A stretch of 64,000 nt of DNA from Citrobacter sp. RHB25-C09 (GCF_013836145.1 NZ_CP057483.1:310001-374000); one strand, 5' to 3'; positions 53,470 to 62,665 are shown, counted from the stretch's first letter. Notes: generated from the letters alone by a model not told the origin. Numbers and translations are program-made.

Positions 53470-53991
53470 ATGGCAGAGAAACGCAATATCTTTCTGGTTG
53501 GGCCTATGGGTGCCGGAAAAAGCACTATTGGGCGGCAGTTAGCTCAACAACTCAATATGGAATTTTACGATTCTGATCAAGAGATTGAGAAACGAACCGG
53601 AGCTGATGTGGGCTGGGTCTTCGACGTAGAAGGCGAAGACGGCTTCCGCGATCGTGAAGAGAAAGTCATCAACGAATTGACGGAAAAACAGGGTATTGTG
53701 CTGGCTACCGGCGGTGGCTCTGTAAAGTCACGCGAAACCCGTAATCGTCTCTCCGCGCGTGGCGTCGTGGTGTACCTTGAAACGACCATCGAAAAACAAC
53801 TTGCGCGTACACAGCGCGATAAAAAACGTCCGCTGTTGCAGGTAGAAGCGCCGCCTCGTGAAGTTCTGGAAGCGTTGGCTGACGAACGCAATCCGCTGTA
53901 TGAAGAGATTGCTGACGTGACCATTCGCACCGACGATCAAAGCGCCAAAGTCGTAGCAAACCAGATTATCCATATGCTGGAAAGCAACTGA
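53470..53991 (+). CDS. aroK: Shikimate kinase I
   Basis: A 173-residue enzyme that phosphorylates shikimate at the 3-hydroxyl, the fifth step of the chorismate pathway. The Walker A motif GPMGAGKS is at residues 11-18, and the shikimate-binding segments FYDSDQEIEKRTG and ATGGGSVKSRETR are present. The ATG is preceded by a weak AGTACCGAAAAA site. It starts the aroK-aroB-damX-dam-rpe-gph-trpS row, with aroB 57 bases on. The length equals E. coli AroK. Confidence 0.97.
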   Translation: MAEKRNIFLVGPMGAGKSTIGRQLAQQLNMEFYDSDQEIEKRTGADVGWVFDVEGEDGFRDREEKVINELTEKQGIVLATGGGSVKSRETRNRLSARGVVVYLETTIEKQLARTQRDKKRPLLQVEAPPREVLEALADERNPLYEEIADVTIRTDDQSAKVVANQIIHMLESN

Positions 53992-54048
53992 TTCTGGCTT
54001 AATACAAACTTGCCTGCGGGTACAAGTCATTAAGGTGGATGTCGCGTC

Positions 54049-55137
54049 ATGGAGAGGATTACCGTCACTCTCGGGGAACGTAGTTACCCTATCACCATCG
54101 CGGCTGGTTTGTTCAACGAACCAGCTTCATTCTTACCGCTGAAATCGGGCGATCAGGTCATGTTGGTCACCAACGAAACCCTGGCTCCCCTTTATCTTGA
54201 TAAGATTCGCAGCGTACTTGAACACGCAGGTGTGAACGTTGATAGCGTCATCCTGCCAGACGGCGAGCAGTATAAAAGCCTGACGGTGCTGGATACGGTT
54301 TTCACCGCCTTACTGCAAAAACCGCATGGTCGTGATACGACGCTGGTCGCCCTTGGCGGCGGCGTTATTGGCGACCTGACCGGTTTTGCTGCCGCCAGCT
54401 ATCAGCGCGGTGTACGTTTCATCCAGGTCCCGACGACGCTCCTGTCGCAGGTAGACTCCTCTGTTGGCGGTAAAACCGCTGTAAACCATCCCCTCGGAAA
54501 AAACATGATCGGTGCGTTTTATCAACCGGCTTCCGTGGTGGTGGATCTCGACTGCCTGAAAACGCTCCCCGCGCGTGAACTGGCCTCTGGTCTCGCGGAA
54601 GTGATCAAGTACGGCATTATCCTTGATGGCAATTTCTTCAGCTGGCTTGAAGAGAATCTGGATGCGCTGTTGCGTCTGGATGGCCCGGCAATGGCGTACT
54701 GTATTCGTCGTTGTTGTGAGCTGAAAGCCGAAGTTGTTGCAGCAGACGAGCGCGAAACGGGCTTACGTGCTTTACTGAATCTTGGGCATACCTACGGCCA
54801 TGCCATTGAAGCTGAAATGGGTTATGGCAATTGGTTACACGGTGAAGCCGTCGCTGCGGGTATGGTAATGGCGGCGCGAACCTCAGAACGGTTGGGGCAG
54901 TTTACGCCAGAAGAGACACAGCGCATTATCACGCTGCTGAAGCGTGCTGGGTTGCCGGTCAACGGACCTCGTGAGATGTCCGCACAGGCTTACCTTCCGC
55001 ACATGCTCCGTGATAAAAAAGTGCTGGCGGGAGAGATGCGCCTGGTGCTTCCGTTGGCGATAGGGAAAAGTGAAGTACGCGGCGGAGTGTCGCATGAGGT
55101 AGTTCTTAGCGCTATCGCTGATTGTCAGCAGGCGTAA
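54049..55137 (+). CDS. aroB: 3-dehydroquinate synthase
   Basis: A 362-residue NAD- and metal-dependent enzyme that cyclises DAHP to 3-dehydroquinate, the second shikimate-pathway step. The NAD motif GGGVIGDLTGFAAASYQRG is at about residues 103-121. Metal ligands are expected in the LAEVIKYGII glutamate (about 184) and the two histidines in NLGHTYGHAIE and WLHGEAVAAGM. Full length. It lies between aroK and damX, with 97 bases to damX. Confidence 0.97.
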   Translation: MERITVTLGERSYPITIAAGLFNEPASFLPLKSGDQVMLVTNETLAPLYLDKIRSVLEHAGVNVDSVILPDGEQYKSLTVLDTVFTALLQKPHGRDTTLVALGGGVIGDLTGFAAASYQRGVRFIQVPTTLLSQVDSSVGGKTAVNHPLGKNMIGAFYQPASVVVDLDCLKTLPARELASGLAEVIKYGIILDGNFFSWLEENLDALLRLDGPAMAYCIRRCCELKAEVVAADERETGLRALLNLGHTYGHAIEAEMGYGNWLHGEAVAAGMVMAARTSERLGQFTPEETQRIITLLKRAGLPVNGPREMSAQAYLPHMLRDKKVLAGEMRLVLPLAIGKSEVRGGVSHEVVLSAIADCQQA

Positions 55138-55234
55138 CAACAAGAAAGGTCGGACTGGTACGGAGCACGTATCGGCCCATTAAATTCAGGTTAGTGACAA
55201 CGTGGTAAGCATTAACCTTTGAGTGGGGTGTTAA

Positions 55235-56509
55235 ATGGATGAATTCAAACCAGAAGACGAGCTGAAACCCGATCCCAGCGATCGTCGTACTGGTCGTTCT
55301 CGTCAATCTTCCGAACGCGGCGAACCGCAGATCAACTTTGATGATCTTGATCTGGATGCGGACGATCGTCGCCCATCGCGCGGTCGCAAAGAGCGTGCCG
55401 ATGAGCCAGAATCAGAAGAAGATTACGATTCCGATGAGGAGTACGTGGATGAAGAGCGCGTAGAGCGTCGTCCGCGTCAGCGTAAAAAAGCCGCCGGTAA
55501 ACCTGCTTCCCGCCAGTACATGATGATGGGTGTGGGTATCCTGGTTCTGTTGCTGCTCATCATCGGTATTGGTTCTGCGTTAAAAGCGCCTTCCACCCCA
55601 GCTTCAAATGAACAAGTGGCATCCGGCGAAAAGAGCATCGATCTTTCTGGTAATGCGGCCGACCAGGCAAATGGTGCCCAACCGCCGGCTGGAACCACCC
55701 CTGCGCAGCAGACTGCCGGAAATACGCCGCAGGATGTTTCTCTGCCGCCGATTTCCTCGACCCCAACTGAAGGACAGGCGCCAGCGACGGCCGAAGGTCA
55801 GCAGCGTGTTGAGGTCCCGGGCGATCTGAACAATGCGTTGTCGCAGCCGCAGAATCAGGATCAGGTTAATAACGTCGTGGTGAATTCCACGTTGCCAACC
55901 GAACCTGCTACCGTGGCGCCGGTGCGTAATGGCGCCGCGTCTGGTCAGACGGCAACCGCACCGGTCAGCGAACGTCCGGTTACAAGCCGTCCGGAACGTA
56001 AGCAGGTGACTATCGAGCCGAAGAAACCTCAGGCCACCACAAAAGTGACGCCAGCGGAACCGAAGCCAGCTACAACGCCGAAACGCACAGAAACTGCCGC
56101 AGCGCCGAAAGCGACAGCACCTGCTGCGACTACCGCCCCGAAAGCGACGGCCAGCAATGCGCCAGCACCTGCCCAAACTGCTCCAGCGGCAACGGCAAAT
56201 AGCGCTACAGGCTCAAAAACCGCAGGTAACGTGGGGTCACTGAAATCAGCGCCGTCCAGTCATTACACTTTGCAGCTCAGCAGTTCTTCTAACTACGACA
56301 ACCTGAACGGTTGGGCGAAGAAAGAGAACCTGAAAAACTATGTGGTGTATCAGACGACGCGTAACGGTCAGCCGTGGTATGTTCTTGTATCAGGCGTGTA
56401 TGCTTCAAAAGAAGATGCAAAACGCGCGGTATCTACATTGCCAGCCGATGTACAGGCGAAGAACCCGTGGGCAAAACCGTTGCATCAGGTTCAGTCAGAC
56501 CTCAAGTAA
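55235..56509 (+). CDS. damX: SPOR-domain cell division protein DamX
   Basis: A 424-residue bitopic inner-membrane protein of the septal ring. The acidic and basic cytoplasmic part (about 1-90) is followed by one membrane span (about 92-112, MMMGVGILVLLLLIIGIGSA). Then comes a long linker rich in alanine, proline and threonine (about 115-340), and a C-terminal SPOR domain (about 345-420, SHYTLQLSSSSNYDNLNGW) that binds denuded glycan strands. It is slightly shorter than in E. coli (428), with the variation expected in the linker. Confidence 0.95.
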   Translation: MDEFKPEDELKPDPSDRRTGRSRQSSERGEPQINFDDLDLDADDRRPSRGRKERADEPESEEDYDSDEEYVDEERVERRPRQRKKAAGKPASRQYMMMGVGILVLLLLIIGIGSALKAPSTPASNEQVASGEKSIDLSGNAADQANGAQPPAGTTPAQQTAGNTPQDVSLPPISSTPTEGQAPATAEGQQRVEVPGDLNNALSQPQNQDQVNNVVVNSTLPTEPATVAPVRNGAASGQTATAPVSERPVTSRPERKQVTIEPKKPQATTKVTPAEPKPATTPKRTETAAAPKATAPAATTAPKATASNAPAPAQTAPAATANSATGSKTAGNVGSLKSAPSSHYTLQLSSSSNYDNLNGWAKKENLKNYVVYQTTRNGQPWYVLVSGVYASKEDAKRAVSTLPADVQAKNPWAKPLHQVQSDLK

Positions 56510-56574
56510 TGTTAAGCGCAGGATGCTGTCGGAGCTTTCTCCACAGCCGGAGAAGGTGTAATTAGTTAGTCAGC

Positions 56575-57387
56575 ATGAAAAAAAATCGCGCTTTTCTAAA
56601 GTGGGCAGGGGGGAAGTATCCCCTGCTTGACGATATTAAACGGCATTTACCGCAGGGTGAATGTCTGGTTGAACCCTTTGTGGGGGCCGGGTCGGTGTTT
56701 CTTAACACCGACTTTTCTCGTTATATTCTCGCCGACATCAATAGCGACCTAATCAGTCTCTACAATATCGTGAAGTCGCGTACTGAAGAGTACGTGCAGG
56801 CTTCTCGCGAGCTGTTCACGCCGGAATCAAATCAGGCGGAGGTCTACTACCAGTTTCGGGAAGAATTCAACGCGAGTCGGGACTCATTTCGCCGCGCGGT
56901 GCTTTTCCTGTATCTGAACCGCTATGGTTACAATGGCCTGTGTCGGTATAACCTGCGCGGTGAGTTTAACGTTCCGTTTGGCCGTTATAAAAAGCCCTAT
57001 TTCCCGGAAGCTGAGCTGTATCACTTTGCGGAAAAAGCACAGAGTGCGGAGTTCCACTGCCTCTCGTATGAAGCCTGCATGGAACGGGCGGATAGCAATT
57101 CTGTGGTTTATTGCGACCCGCCTTATGCGCCACTGTCTGCGACGGCGAATTTCACCGCATACCATACTAATAGCTTTAGCCCGAGAGAGCAGGCACATCT
57201 GGCAGCGATGGCAGAAAAACTGGTCAGTAAACAGATTCCGGTATTAATTTCGAACCATGACACGCCCGATACCCGTGAATGGTATAAAGGGGCGAAACAT
57301 TTTCAGGTCAAAGTGCGGCGCAGTATAAGCAGCAATGGCGGCACGCGTAAAAAGGTGGACGAACTGCTCGCTCTGTACAAACCGTGA
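56575..57387 (+). CDS. dam: DNA adenine methylase Dam
   Basis: A 270-residue orphan methyltransferase that methylates adenine in GATC, guiding mismatch repair, replication timing and gene switching. Motif X/I regions are KWAGGKYPLLDDI (about 9-21) and EPFVGAGSVF, and the catalytic DPPY is in VVYCDPPYAPL (about residues 181-184). The protein ends at LLALYKP, about eight residues shorter than E. coli Dam, whose tail I remember as not conserved. It lies in the damX-dam-rpe order with 39 bases to rpe. Confidence 0.97.
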   Translation: MKKNRAFLKWAGGKYPLLDDIKRHLPQGECLVEPFVGAGSVFLNTDFSRYILADINSDLISLYNIVKSRTEEYVQASRELFTPESNQAEVYYQFREEFNASRDSFRRAVLFLYLNRYGYNGLCRYNLRGEFNVPFGRYKKPYFPEAELYHFAEKAQSAEFHCLSYEACMERADSNSVVYCDPPYAPLSATANFTAYHTNSFSPREQAHLAAMAEKLVSKQIPVLISNHDTPDTREWYKGAKHFQVKVRRSISSNGGTRKKVDELLALYKP

Positions 57388-57426
57388 GCCGTTTCGCCCG
57401 CGAAAGCAAATCTTAAGGAGAAGCGG

Positions 57427-58104
57427 ATGAAACCCTATTTGATTGCCCCTTCAATTCTGTCAGCGGATTTTGCCCGTCTGGGTGAGGATACCGCGAAGGT
57501 TTTGGCTGCCGGTGCTGACGTTGTCCATTTCGACGTTATGGACAACCACTATGTACCGAACCTGACCATTGGGCCGATGGTGCTGAAGTCTCTGCGCAAA
57601 TATGGTGTTACCGCGCCTATCGACGTGCATCTGATGGTGAAACCGGTCGACCGAATTATCCCGGATTTCGCTGCCGCAGGCGCCAGCATTATTACCTTCC
57701 ATCCTGAAGCCTCCGAACACGTTGACCGCACGCTGCAACTCATCAAAGAACACGGCTGTAAAGCGGGTCTGGTGTTTAACCCGGCGACGCCGCTGAGCTA
57801 TCTGGATTACGTCATGGACAAGCTGGATGTGATCCTTCTGATGTCCGTAAACCCAGGTTTTGGCGGTCAGTCTTTCATTCCGCAAACGCTGGATAAACTG
57901 CGTGAAGTACGCCGTCGGATTGATGAGTCTGGTTACGACATTCGCCTGGAAGTGGATGGCGGGGTGAAAGTGAATAATATTGGGGAAATCGCCGCTGCGG
58001 GCGCAGACATGTTTGTCGCAGGCTCGGCGATTTTCGACCAGCCAGACTATAAAAAAGTCATTGATGAAATGCGCAGTGAACTGGCAAAGGTAAGTCATGG
58101 ATAA
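57427..58104 (+). CDS. rpe: Ribulose-phosphate 3-epimerase
   Basis: A 225-residue TIM-barrel enzyme that interconverts ribulose-5-phosphate and xylulose-5-phosphate in the pentose phosphate pathway. Metal-site motifs are visible in APSILSADFARLG, HFDVMDNHYVPNLT, DVHLMV and LEVDGGVK. It is preceded by TAAGGAGAAGCGG. It overlaps gph by 8 bases, implying coupled translation. Full length compared with E. coli. Confidence 0.97.
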   Translation: MKPYLIAPSILSADFARLGEDTAKVLAAGADVVHFDVMDNHYVPNLTIGPMVLKSLRKYGVTAPIDVHLMVKPVDRIIPDFAAAGASIITFHPEASEHVDRTLQLIKEHGCKAGLVFNPATPLSYLDYVMDKLDVILLMSVNPGFGGQSFIPQTLDKLREVRRRIDESGYDIRLEVDGGVKVNNIGEIAAAGADMFVAGSAIFDQPDYKKVIDEMRSELAKVSHG

Positions 58105-58855
58105 GTTGCAGGATATTCGGGGAGTCGCGTTTGACCTCGACGGTACGCTGGTCGACAGCGCACCGGGTTTAGCCGCTGCGGTGGACATGGCGCTGTACGC
58201 GCTGGAGCTGCCAACCGCCGGCGAAGAACGCGTGATTACCTGGATTGGTAATGGCGCGGATGTGTTAATGGAGCGAGCGTTAGCCTGGTCCCGCCAGGAG
58301 CGCGCGACATTGCGTAAAACCATGGGCAAGCCGCCCGTAGACGATGACATTCCTGCCGAAGAGCAGGTGCGTATTTTGCGTAAGCTGTTCGACAGATATT
58401 ATGGCGAAGTGGCTGAGGAAGGAACATTTCTCTTCCCTGACGTCGCCGATACGCTGGGGGCACTGCATGCAAAAGGGCTGCCGCTGGGTCTGGTAACCAA
58501 TAAACCGACGCCGTTTGTTGCACCTCTGCTCGATGCGCTGGATATCAGTAAATATTTCAGCGTGGTTATCGGCGGTGACGATGTTAAAAATAAAAAGCCG
58601 CACCCGGATCCGCTTCTGCTGGTGGCAACGAAGCTCGGCATTGCGCCCGAACAATTGCTCTTTGTCGGCGATTCGCGTAATGATATCCAGGCGGCAAAAG
58701 CCGCTGGCTGTCCGTCCGTTGGTCTTACCTATGGCTATAACTATGGCGAGCCGATTACTCTGAGCCAGCCAGACGTAATATACGACCGCATTAATGAACT
58801 ACTGCCCGCACTCGGGCTTCCGCATAGCGAAAATCAGGAATCGAAAAATGACTAA
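58097..58855 (+). CDS. gph: Phosphoglycolate phosphatase
   Basis: A 252-residue HAD-family phosphatase that clears 2-phosphoglycolate, in E. coli mainly formed during repair of oxidised DNA ends. Motif I is DLDGTLVDSAPGL (about residues 13-25), motif II LVTNKPTPF, and motifs III/IV KPHPDP with FVGDSRNDIQAAKAAG. It overlaps rpe by 8 bases and trpS by 8 bases, so the three are tightly linked. Length equals the E. coli protein. Confidence 0.96.
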   Translation: MDKLQDIRGVAFDLDGTLVDSAPGLAAAVDMALYALELPTAGEERVITWIGNGADVLMERALAWSRQERATLRKTMGKPPVDDDIPAEEQVRILRKLFDRYYGEVAEEGTFLFPDVADTLGALHAKGLPLGLVTNKPTPFVAPLLDALDISKYFSVVIGGDDVKNKKPHPDPLLLVATKLGIAPEQLLFVGDSRNDIQAAKAAGCPSVGLTYGYNYGEPITLSQPDVIYDRINELLPALGLPHSENQESKND

Positions 58856-59852
58856 ACCCATCGTTTTTAGTGGCGCACAGCCGTCAGGTGAATTGACCAT
58901 TGGCAACTATATGGGTGCGCTGCGTCAGTGGGTTAACATGCAGGATGATTACCATTGCATCTATTGCATCGTTGATCAGCATGCCATCACCGTTCGCCAG
59001 GATGCCCAGCAGTTGCGTAAAGCGACGCTGGATACCCTCGCGCTGTATCTGGCTTGCGGTATCGATCCTGAAAAAAGCACCATCTTTGTACAGTCGCATG
59101 TACCGGAGCACGCGCAGTTGGGCTGGGCGCTGAACTGCTACACCTATTTTGGCGAACTGAGCCGAATGACGCAGTTCAAAGATAAATCTGCGCGCTACGC
59201 TGAGAACATTAACGCGGGTCTTTTTGACTACCCGGTTCTGATGGCGGCGGACATTCTGCTGTATCAGACTAACCTGGTACCCGTGGGCGAAGACCAGAAA
59301 CAGCATCTGGAACTGAGCCGCGATGTCGCTCAGCGTTTCAATGCGCTGTACGGTGACATTTTCAAAGTGCCAGAACCGTTCATTCCGAAATCCGGCGCAC
59401 GCGTGATGTCGCTGCTGGAGCCGACCAAGAAGATGTCCAAGTCAGACGATAACCGTAATAACGTTATCGGCCTGCTGGAAGACCCGAAATCGGTGGTGAA
59501 GAAACTTAAGCGCGCGGTGACCGACTCGGACGAGCCGCCGGTGGTGCGTTACGATGTGCAGAACAAAGCGGGCGTTTCTAACCTGCTGGATATTCTCTCT
59601 GCCGTTACCGGCCAGAGTATCCCTGAGCTTGAACAGCACTTTGAAGGCAAAATGTATGGTCATCTGAAAGGCGAAGTAGCTGACGCTGTATCAGCCATGT
59701 TGACCGAATTGCAGGAACGTTATCATCGTTTCCGCAACGACGAAGCCTTCCTGCAGCAGGTGATGAAAGACGGTGCGGCGAAAGCCAGTGCGCGCGCATC
59801 TGAAACCCTGAAAGCAGTGTATGAGGCGATTGGCTTTGTCGCGAAGCCGTAA
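58848..59852 (+). CDS. trpS: Tryptophanyl-tRNA synthetase
   Basis: A 334-residue class I synthetase that charges tRNA-Trp. The HIGH-type motif appears as TIGNYMGALRQW (about residues 16-27), and the KMSKS loop as KKMSKSDDN (about 194-202). The ATG at 58848 gives MTKPIVFSGAQPSGE; an earlier in-frame ATG at 58794 is inside gph and is not used in E. coli. A strong terminator follows 17 bases after the stop, ending the aroK-to-trpS row. Confidence 0.97.
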   Translation: MTKPIVFSGAQPSGELTIGNYMGALRQWVNMQDDYHCIYCIVDQHAITVRQDAQQLRKATLDTLALYLACGIDPEKSTIFVQSHVPEHAQLGWALNCYTYFGELSRMTQFKDKSARYAENINAGLFDYPVLMAADILLYQTNLVPVGEDQKQHLELSRDVAQRFNALYGDIFKVPEPFIPKSGARVMSLLEPTKKMSKSDDNRNNVIGLLEDPKSVVKKLKRAVTDSDEPPVVRYDVQNKAGVSNLLDILSAVTGQSIPELEQHFEGKMYGHLKGEVADAVSAMLTELQERYHRFRNDEAFLQQVMKDGAAKASARASETLKAVYEAIGFVAKP

Positions 59853-59868
59853 GCAGATCTAAAAGCGA

Positions 59869-59896
59869 AAAAACCGGGAAAATCCCGGTTTTTTTG
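59869..59896 (+). terminator. Rho-independent terminator of trpS
   Basis: AAACCGGGA (59871-59879) pairs with TCCCGGTTT (59883-59891) around AAA, followed by a T-run; the flanking A and T tracts make it able to act on both strands, so it may also end yhfL. Confidence 0.93.
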
Positions 59897-59919
59897 TATC
59901 TGCGCAATAATCAGAGTGA

Positions 59920-60087
59920 TTACTCTGCGGTCGGGCCGCAACCGCCAATAATTTTGGAGATGGAAATGGCCGGGTGCAGCAGGTAGTCATAAGAGCAGGT
60001 CTTATTACGGTTTTCAACGTGACCTGTACACGCTGTCAGCGTTGCCAGCGCCGCACCAACCAGTGCCATTTTAATAAACTTGTTCAT
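59920..60087 (-). CDS. yhfL: Small lipoprotein YhfL
   Basis: A 55-residue predicted lipoprotein. The N-terminus MNKFIKMALVGAALATLTAC is a lipoprotein signal with the lipobox LTAC and the modified cysteine at residue 20. The mature part of 36 residues contains two further cysteines (near 32 and 50) that could form a disulfide. It matches E. coli YhfL closely. The function is unknown. The start is preceded on its strand by AGGGAATG. It sits alone between trpS and cysG. Confidence 0.88.
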   Translation of the reverse strand: MNKFIKMALVGAALATLTACTGHVENRNKTCSYDYLLHPAISISKIIGGCGPTAE

Positions 60088-60300
60088 TTACATTCCCTAT
60101 GTAAAAAATATATTTTTTAGCTAACAATTGAATGAGCGAATATATATTTGCTATTCGAATTCGACGATAGCCTAATATAGATATCGCGTCAGCAAGGGAA
60201 TAGCCTGAGGGCAAGGGTGTTGGTGATTAATTTTTTATAATTAGTCACTTAGCGGGATGTATGGATCCGGATGTCTATTTTTATTGTGTGGGAGAAATAA
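60088..60300. other. AT-rich gap between yhfL and cysG
   Basis: About 210 AT-rich bases hold no supported gene. They should carry the yhfL promoter. E. coli K-12 has its yhfL/frl arrangement around here; no trace of frl is seen. Confidence 0.45.
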
Positions 60301-60326
60301 TAAAGGCCAGACAATGCTGGCCTTAT
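60301..60326 (-). terminator. Terminator after cysG
   Basis: AAGGCCAG (60303-60310) and CTGGCCTT (60317-60324) form a perfect 8-bp stem. On the minus strand a TTTATTATTT tail follows, so it probably ends the nirBDC-cysG transcript. Confidence 0.85.
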
Positions 60327-60339
60327 CAATAGGCAGGAA

Positions 60340-61713
60340 TTAATGATTGGAGAACCAGTTTAGTTTTTCACGTAAGGCTACCACGCGGCCTACAATGATT
60401 AGCGCCGGGCTTTCCACCTGCGTCGCCAGTTCGCCTAATTGTGAGAGTTCACCTTTCACAACCCGCTGTTTTACCGCGGTGCCGTTTTCTACCAGCGCGA
60501 CTGGCATATCGGCCTGCATACCAAATTCAATCAGCTTTTGCTGGATGGTAGCGGCCTGGTTCAACCCCATATAGAACACCAGAGTTTGTTTTTCTGCCGC
60601 CAGGTTTTCCCAGTCTAACTCGCCACCGGTTTTCAGGTGCCCGGTGACCAGGCGCACGCTTTGCGCGTAGTCGCGATGGGTGAGCGGAATACCGGAGTAG
60701 GCGGAGCAGCCGGACGCAGCGGTAATCCCCGGCACGACGGAGAAAGGAATACCTGCGTGGCACAAGGTTTCCAGCTCTTCACCGCCGCGACCAAAGATAA
60801 ACGGGTCGCCGCCTTTCAGACGCACCACGCGTTTACCTTTTTGCGCTTCGCGCAGCAGGATCTGGTTAATTTCTTCTTGCGGCACGCAGTGATAGCCCGC
60901 GCGTTTGCCAACAAATACGCGGTCCGCATCACGACGCACAAGATTCATAATGTCGTCTGACACCAGGCGGTCGTAAACCACGACGTCAGCCTGTTGGATC
61001 TGCTGTAGCCCTTTCAGCGTCAGGAGTCCGGCGTCGCCAGGCCCTGCGCCAACCAGCACCACTTCACCGCGATGATCCAACGGTTCACTGAGCATCTGAG
61101 TGGTGACTTCCTCAACGGCTTTCTGATCAGCGTTCGCCAGAGACTGCGCCAGGCGGTCATTGACGAAGAATTTCTCCCAGAAGCGGCGGCGCTCACTCAT
61201 GGTCACAAACTGTTGCTTCACGCGGGAGCGTAATTGCCCGGCGTAACGTGCGACTTGTCCGAGATGTTGGGGCAGCAGAGATTCGAGCTTTTCTCGCAGC
61301 AGACGGGCGAGCACCGGTGAGGTGCCGCCGGAGGAAACCGCCACCATTAACGGCGAGCGGTCAATAATCGATGGCATGATGAAGCTCGCGGCTTTTGGCG
61401 CATCAACGACGTTACAGAAGATGCGACGTGCTTCTGCGGCATCGCTGACGCGTTGGTTAACCGCGTCGTCGTCAGTAGCAGCAATGGCCAGCCAGCAGTT
61501 GTCGAGGAGGGCCTCATCAAACGGCCCTTCTGCCAGCGTCAGCATGCCTTCATTTGCCCATACCGTAAACTGCGGAATAAACGCCAGCGCATTGACCGTT
61601 AAACGAGCACCGGCTTCCAGCAGCAGTCGCGCTTTACGCTCTGCGACATCCCCCCCGCCGACAATCAAACAGTCGCGATCGCGAAGTTGACAAAATATAG
61701 GCAAATGATCCAC
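60340..61713 (-). CDS. cysG: Siroheme synthase CysG (trifunctional)
   Basis: A 457-residue enzyme that makes siroheme from uroporphyrinogen III. The N-terminal half (about 1-200) is the NAD-dependent precorrin-2 dehydrogenase and sirohydrochlorin ferrochelatase, with GGGDVAERKARLLLEAGA near residue 18. The C-terminal half (about 215-457) is the SAM-dependent methyltransferase with LVGAGPGDAGLLTLKG and VVRLKGGDPFIFGRGGEE. It provides the cofactor for NirB, encoded in the same operon. nirC lies 11 bases upstream. Confidence 0.97.
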   Translation of the reverse strand: MDHLPIFCQLRDRDCLIVGGGDVAERKARLLLEAGARLTVNALAFIPQFTVWANEGMLTLAEGPFDEALLDNCWLAIAATDDDAVNQRVSDAAEARRIFCNVVDAPKAASFIMPSIIDRSPLMVAVSSGGTSPVLARLLREKLESLLPQHLGQVARYAGQLRSRVKQQFVTMSERRRFWEKFFVNDRLAQSLANADQKAVEEVTTQMLSEPLDHRGEVVLVGAGPGDAGLLTLKGLQQIQQADVVVYDRLVSDDIMNLVRRDADRVFVGKRAGYHCVPQEEINQILLREAQKGKRVVRLKGGDPFIFGRGGEELETLCHAGIPFSVVPGITAASGCSAYSGIPLTHRDYAQSVRLVTGHLKTGGELDWENLAAEKQTLVFYMGLNQAATIQQKLIEFGMQADMPVALVENGTAVKQRVVKGELSQLGELATQVESPALIIVGRVVALREKLNWFSNH

Positions 61714-61724
61714 GACATTACCCC

Positions 61725-62534
61725 TTAATTATTGGCTACAGCCTCAGAATGCTGAGTTTTTGCCGGAGCCGGACGCTCCGCTTTTGGCGTAGCATACCAA
61801 TAACCTAATCCCATGAATACGACGCCGGACAAAGTATTCCCCAGCGTAACCCACAGCAGGTTATGACCAATACCCGCCAGGGTATAGGCTTCGCTGTGAT
61901 GACCAAACCAGGAGAGGGCAAACAGCGTCATATTGGCGATAGAGTGTTCGTAGCCGGAGGCGATAAAGGCCAGCAGACACCACCAGATGGCGATGAACTT
62001 AGCTGCGCCTTCGGTACGGATTGCCATCCAGATTGCCAGACATACCAGCCAGTTGCACAGTGCGCCTTTAAAGAACAGCACCATCGCAGGCGCGGAGGTT
62101 TTTGCCAGCGCGACAGAGTGGACAATGCTGGTATCGACCGGCAGCAGGCTGCCGCCACCCCAACTGTACATCAGCGCCACAAAAACCGAGCCGACCAGGT
62201 TACCCAGCCAGGTTTGCGGCAGAATAGCCCACATCTGTCCGTGGCTGATGGTGCCAGCCTTCACGCCGAGCGTCAGGAACATGGTGTGCCCGGTAAACAG
62301 CTCAGATCCAGCGATAATGACCAGCGTTAAGGCGATACCAAAGGTCGCGCCCATCACCAGCGGACGCACGGACGGGTCAAGCAGGTTGCCGAGGGTGAAT
62401 ATCAGGATAATACCGAGACCGACATAAGCGCCGGCCATGGCCGAACTGACCCAGAAACCCAGCGGGTTATTTGCTGACAGGCGAGCGATGCGCGCAGCAT
62501 TAGCCGCACATTTATTAATAGTGTCTGTAAACAT
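61725..62534 (-). CDS. nirC: Nitrite channel NirC
   Basis: A 269-residue inner-membrane channel of the formate/nitrite transporter family, moving nitrite in for the cytoplasmic reductase. About six membrane segments are visible, with the family motifs GSELFTGHTMFL and the histidine of the central pore in ASGYEHSIANMTLF. I choose the ATG at 62534 (MFTDTINKCAAN), the known start; an upstream ATG adds four residues. It lies between nirD and cysG with a REP pair upstream. Confidence 0.96.
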   Translation of the reverse strand: MFTDTINKCAANAARIARLSANNPLGFWVSSAMAGAYVGLGIILIFTLGNLLDPSVRPLVMGATFGIALTLVIIAGSELFTGHTMFLTLGVKAGTISHGQMWAILPQTWLGNLVGSVFVALMYSWGGGSLLPVDTSIVHSVALAKTSAPAMVLFFKGALCNWLVCLAIWMAIRTEGAAKFIAIWWCLLAFIASGYEHSIANMTLFALSWFGHHSEAYTLAGIGHNLLWVTLGNTLSGVVFMGLGYWYATPKAERPAPAKTQHSEAVANN

Positions 62535-62582
62535 GTGATTACCCATTAAATTAAAAAATTGAAATAACGCGCAGGCTCAAAA

Positions 62583-62665
62583 CGTAGGCCGGATATGGCA
62601 TTTATGCCGTCATCCGGCAACCGGCTTTCGCCATCGCCCAGTGACGCTGCGCTTACCGGGCCTAC
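62583..62665. repeat. REP pair inside the nir operon
   Basis: Two inverted REP units (about 62583-62619 and 62622-62665) sit between nirD and nirC, genes of one operon. In transcripts they can form stable stems that protect upstream nirBD mRNA. Confidence 0.85.

Noticed and set aside
57460..58350. Antisense frame of about 296 codons over rpe and gph
   Set aside because: It spans the overlap of two well-supported genes and has no family features.
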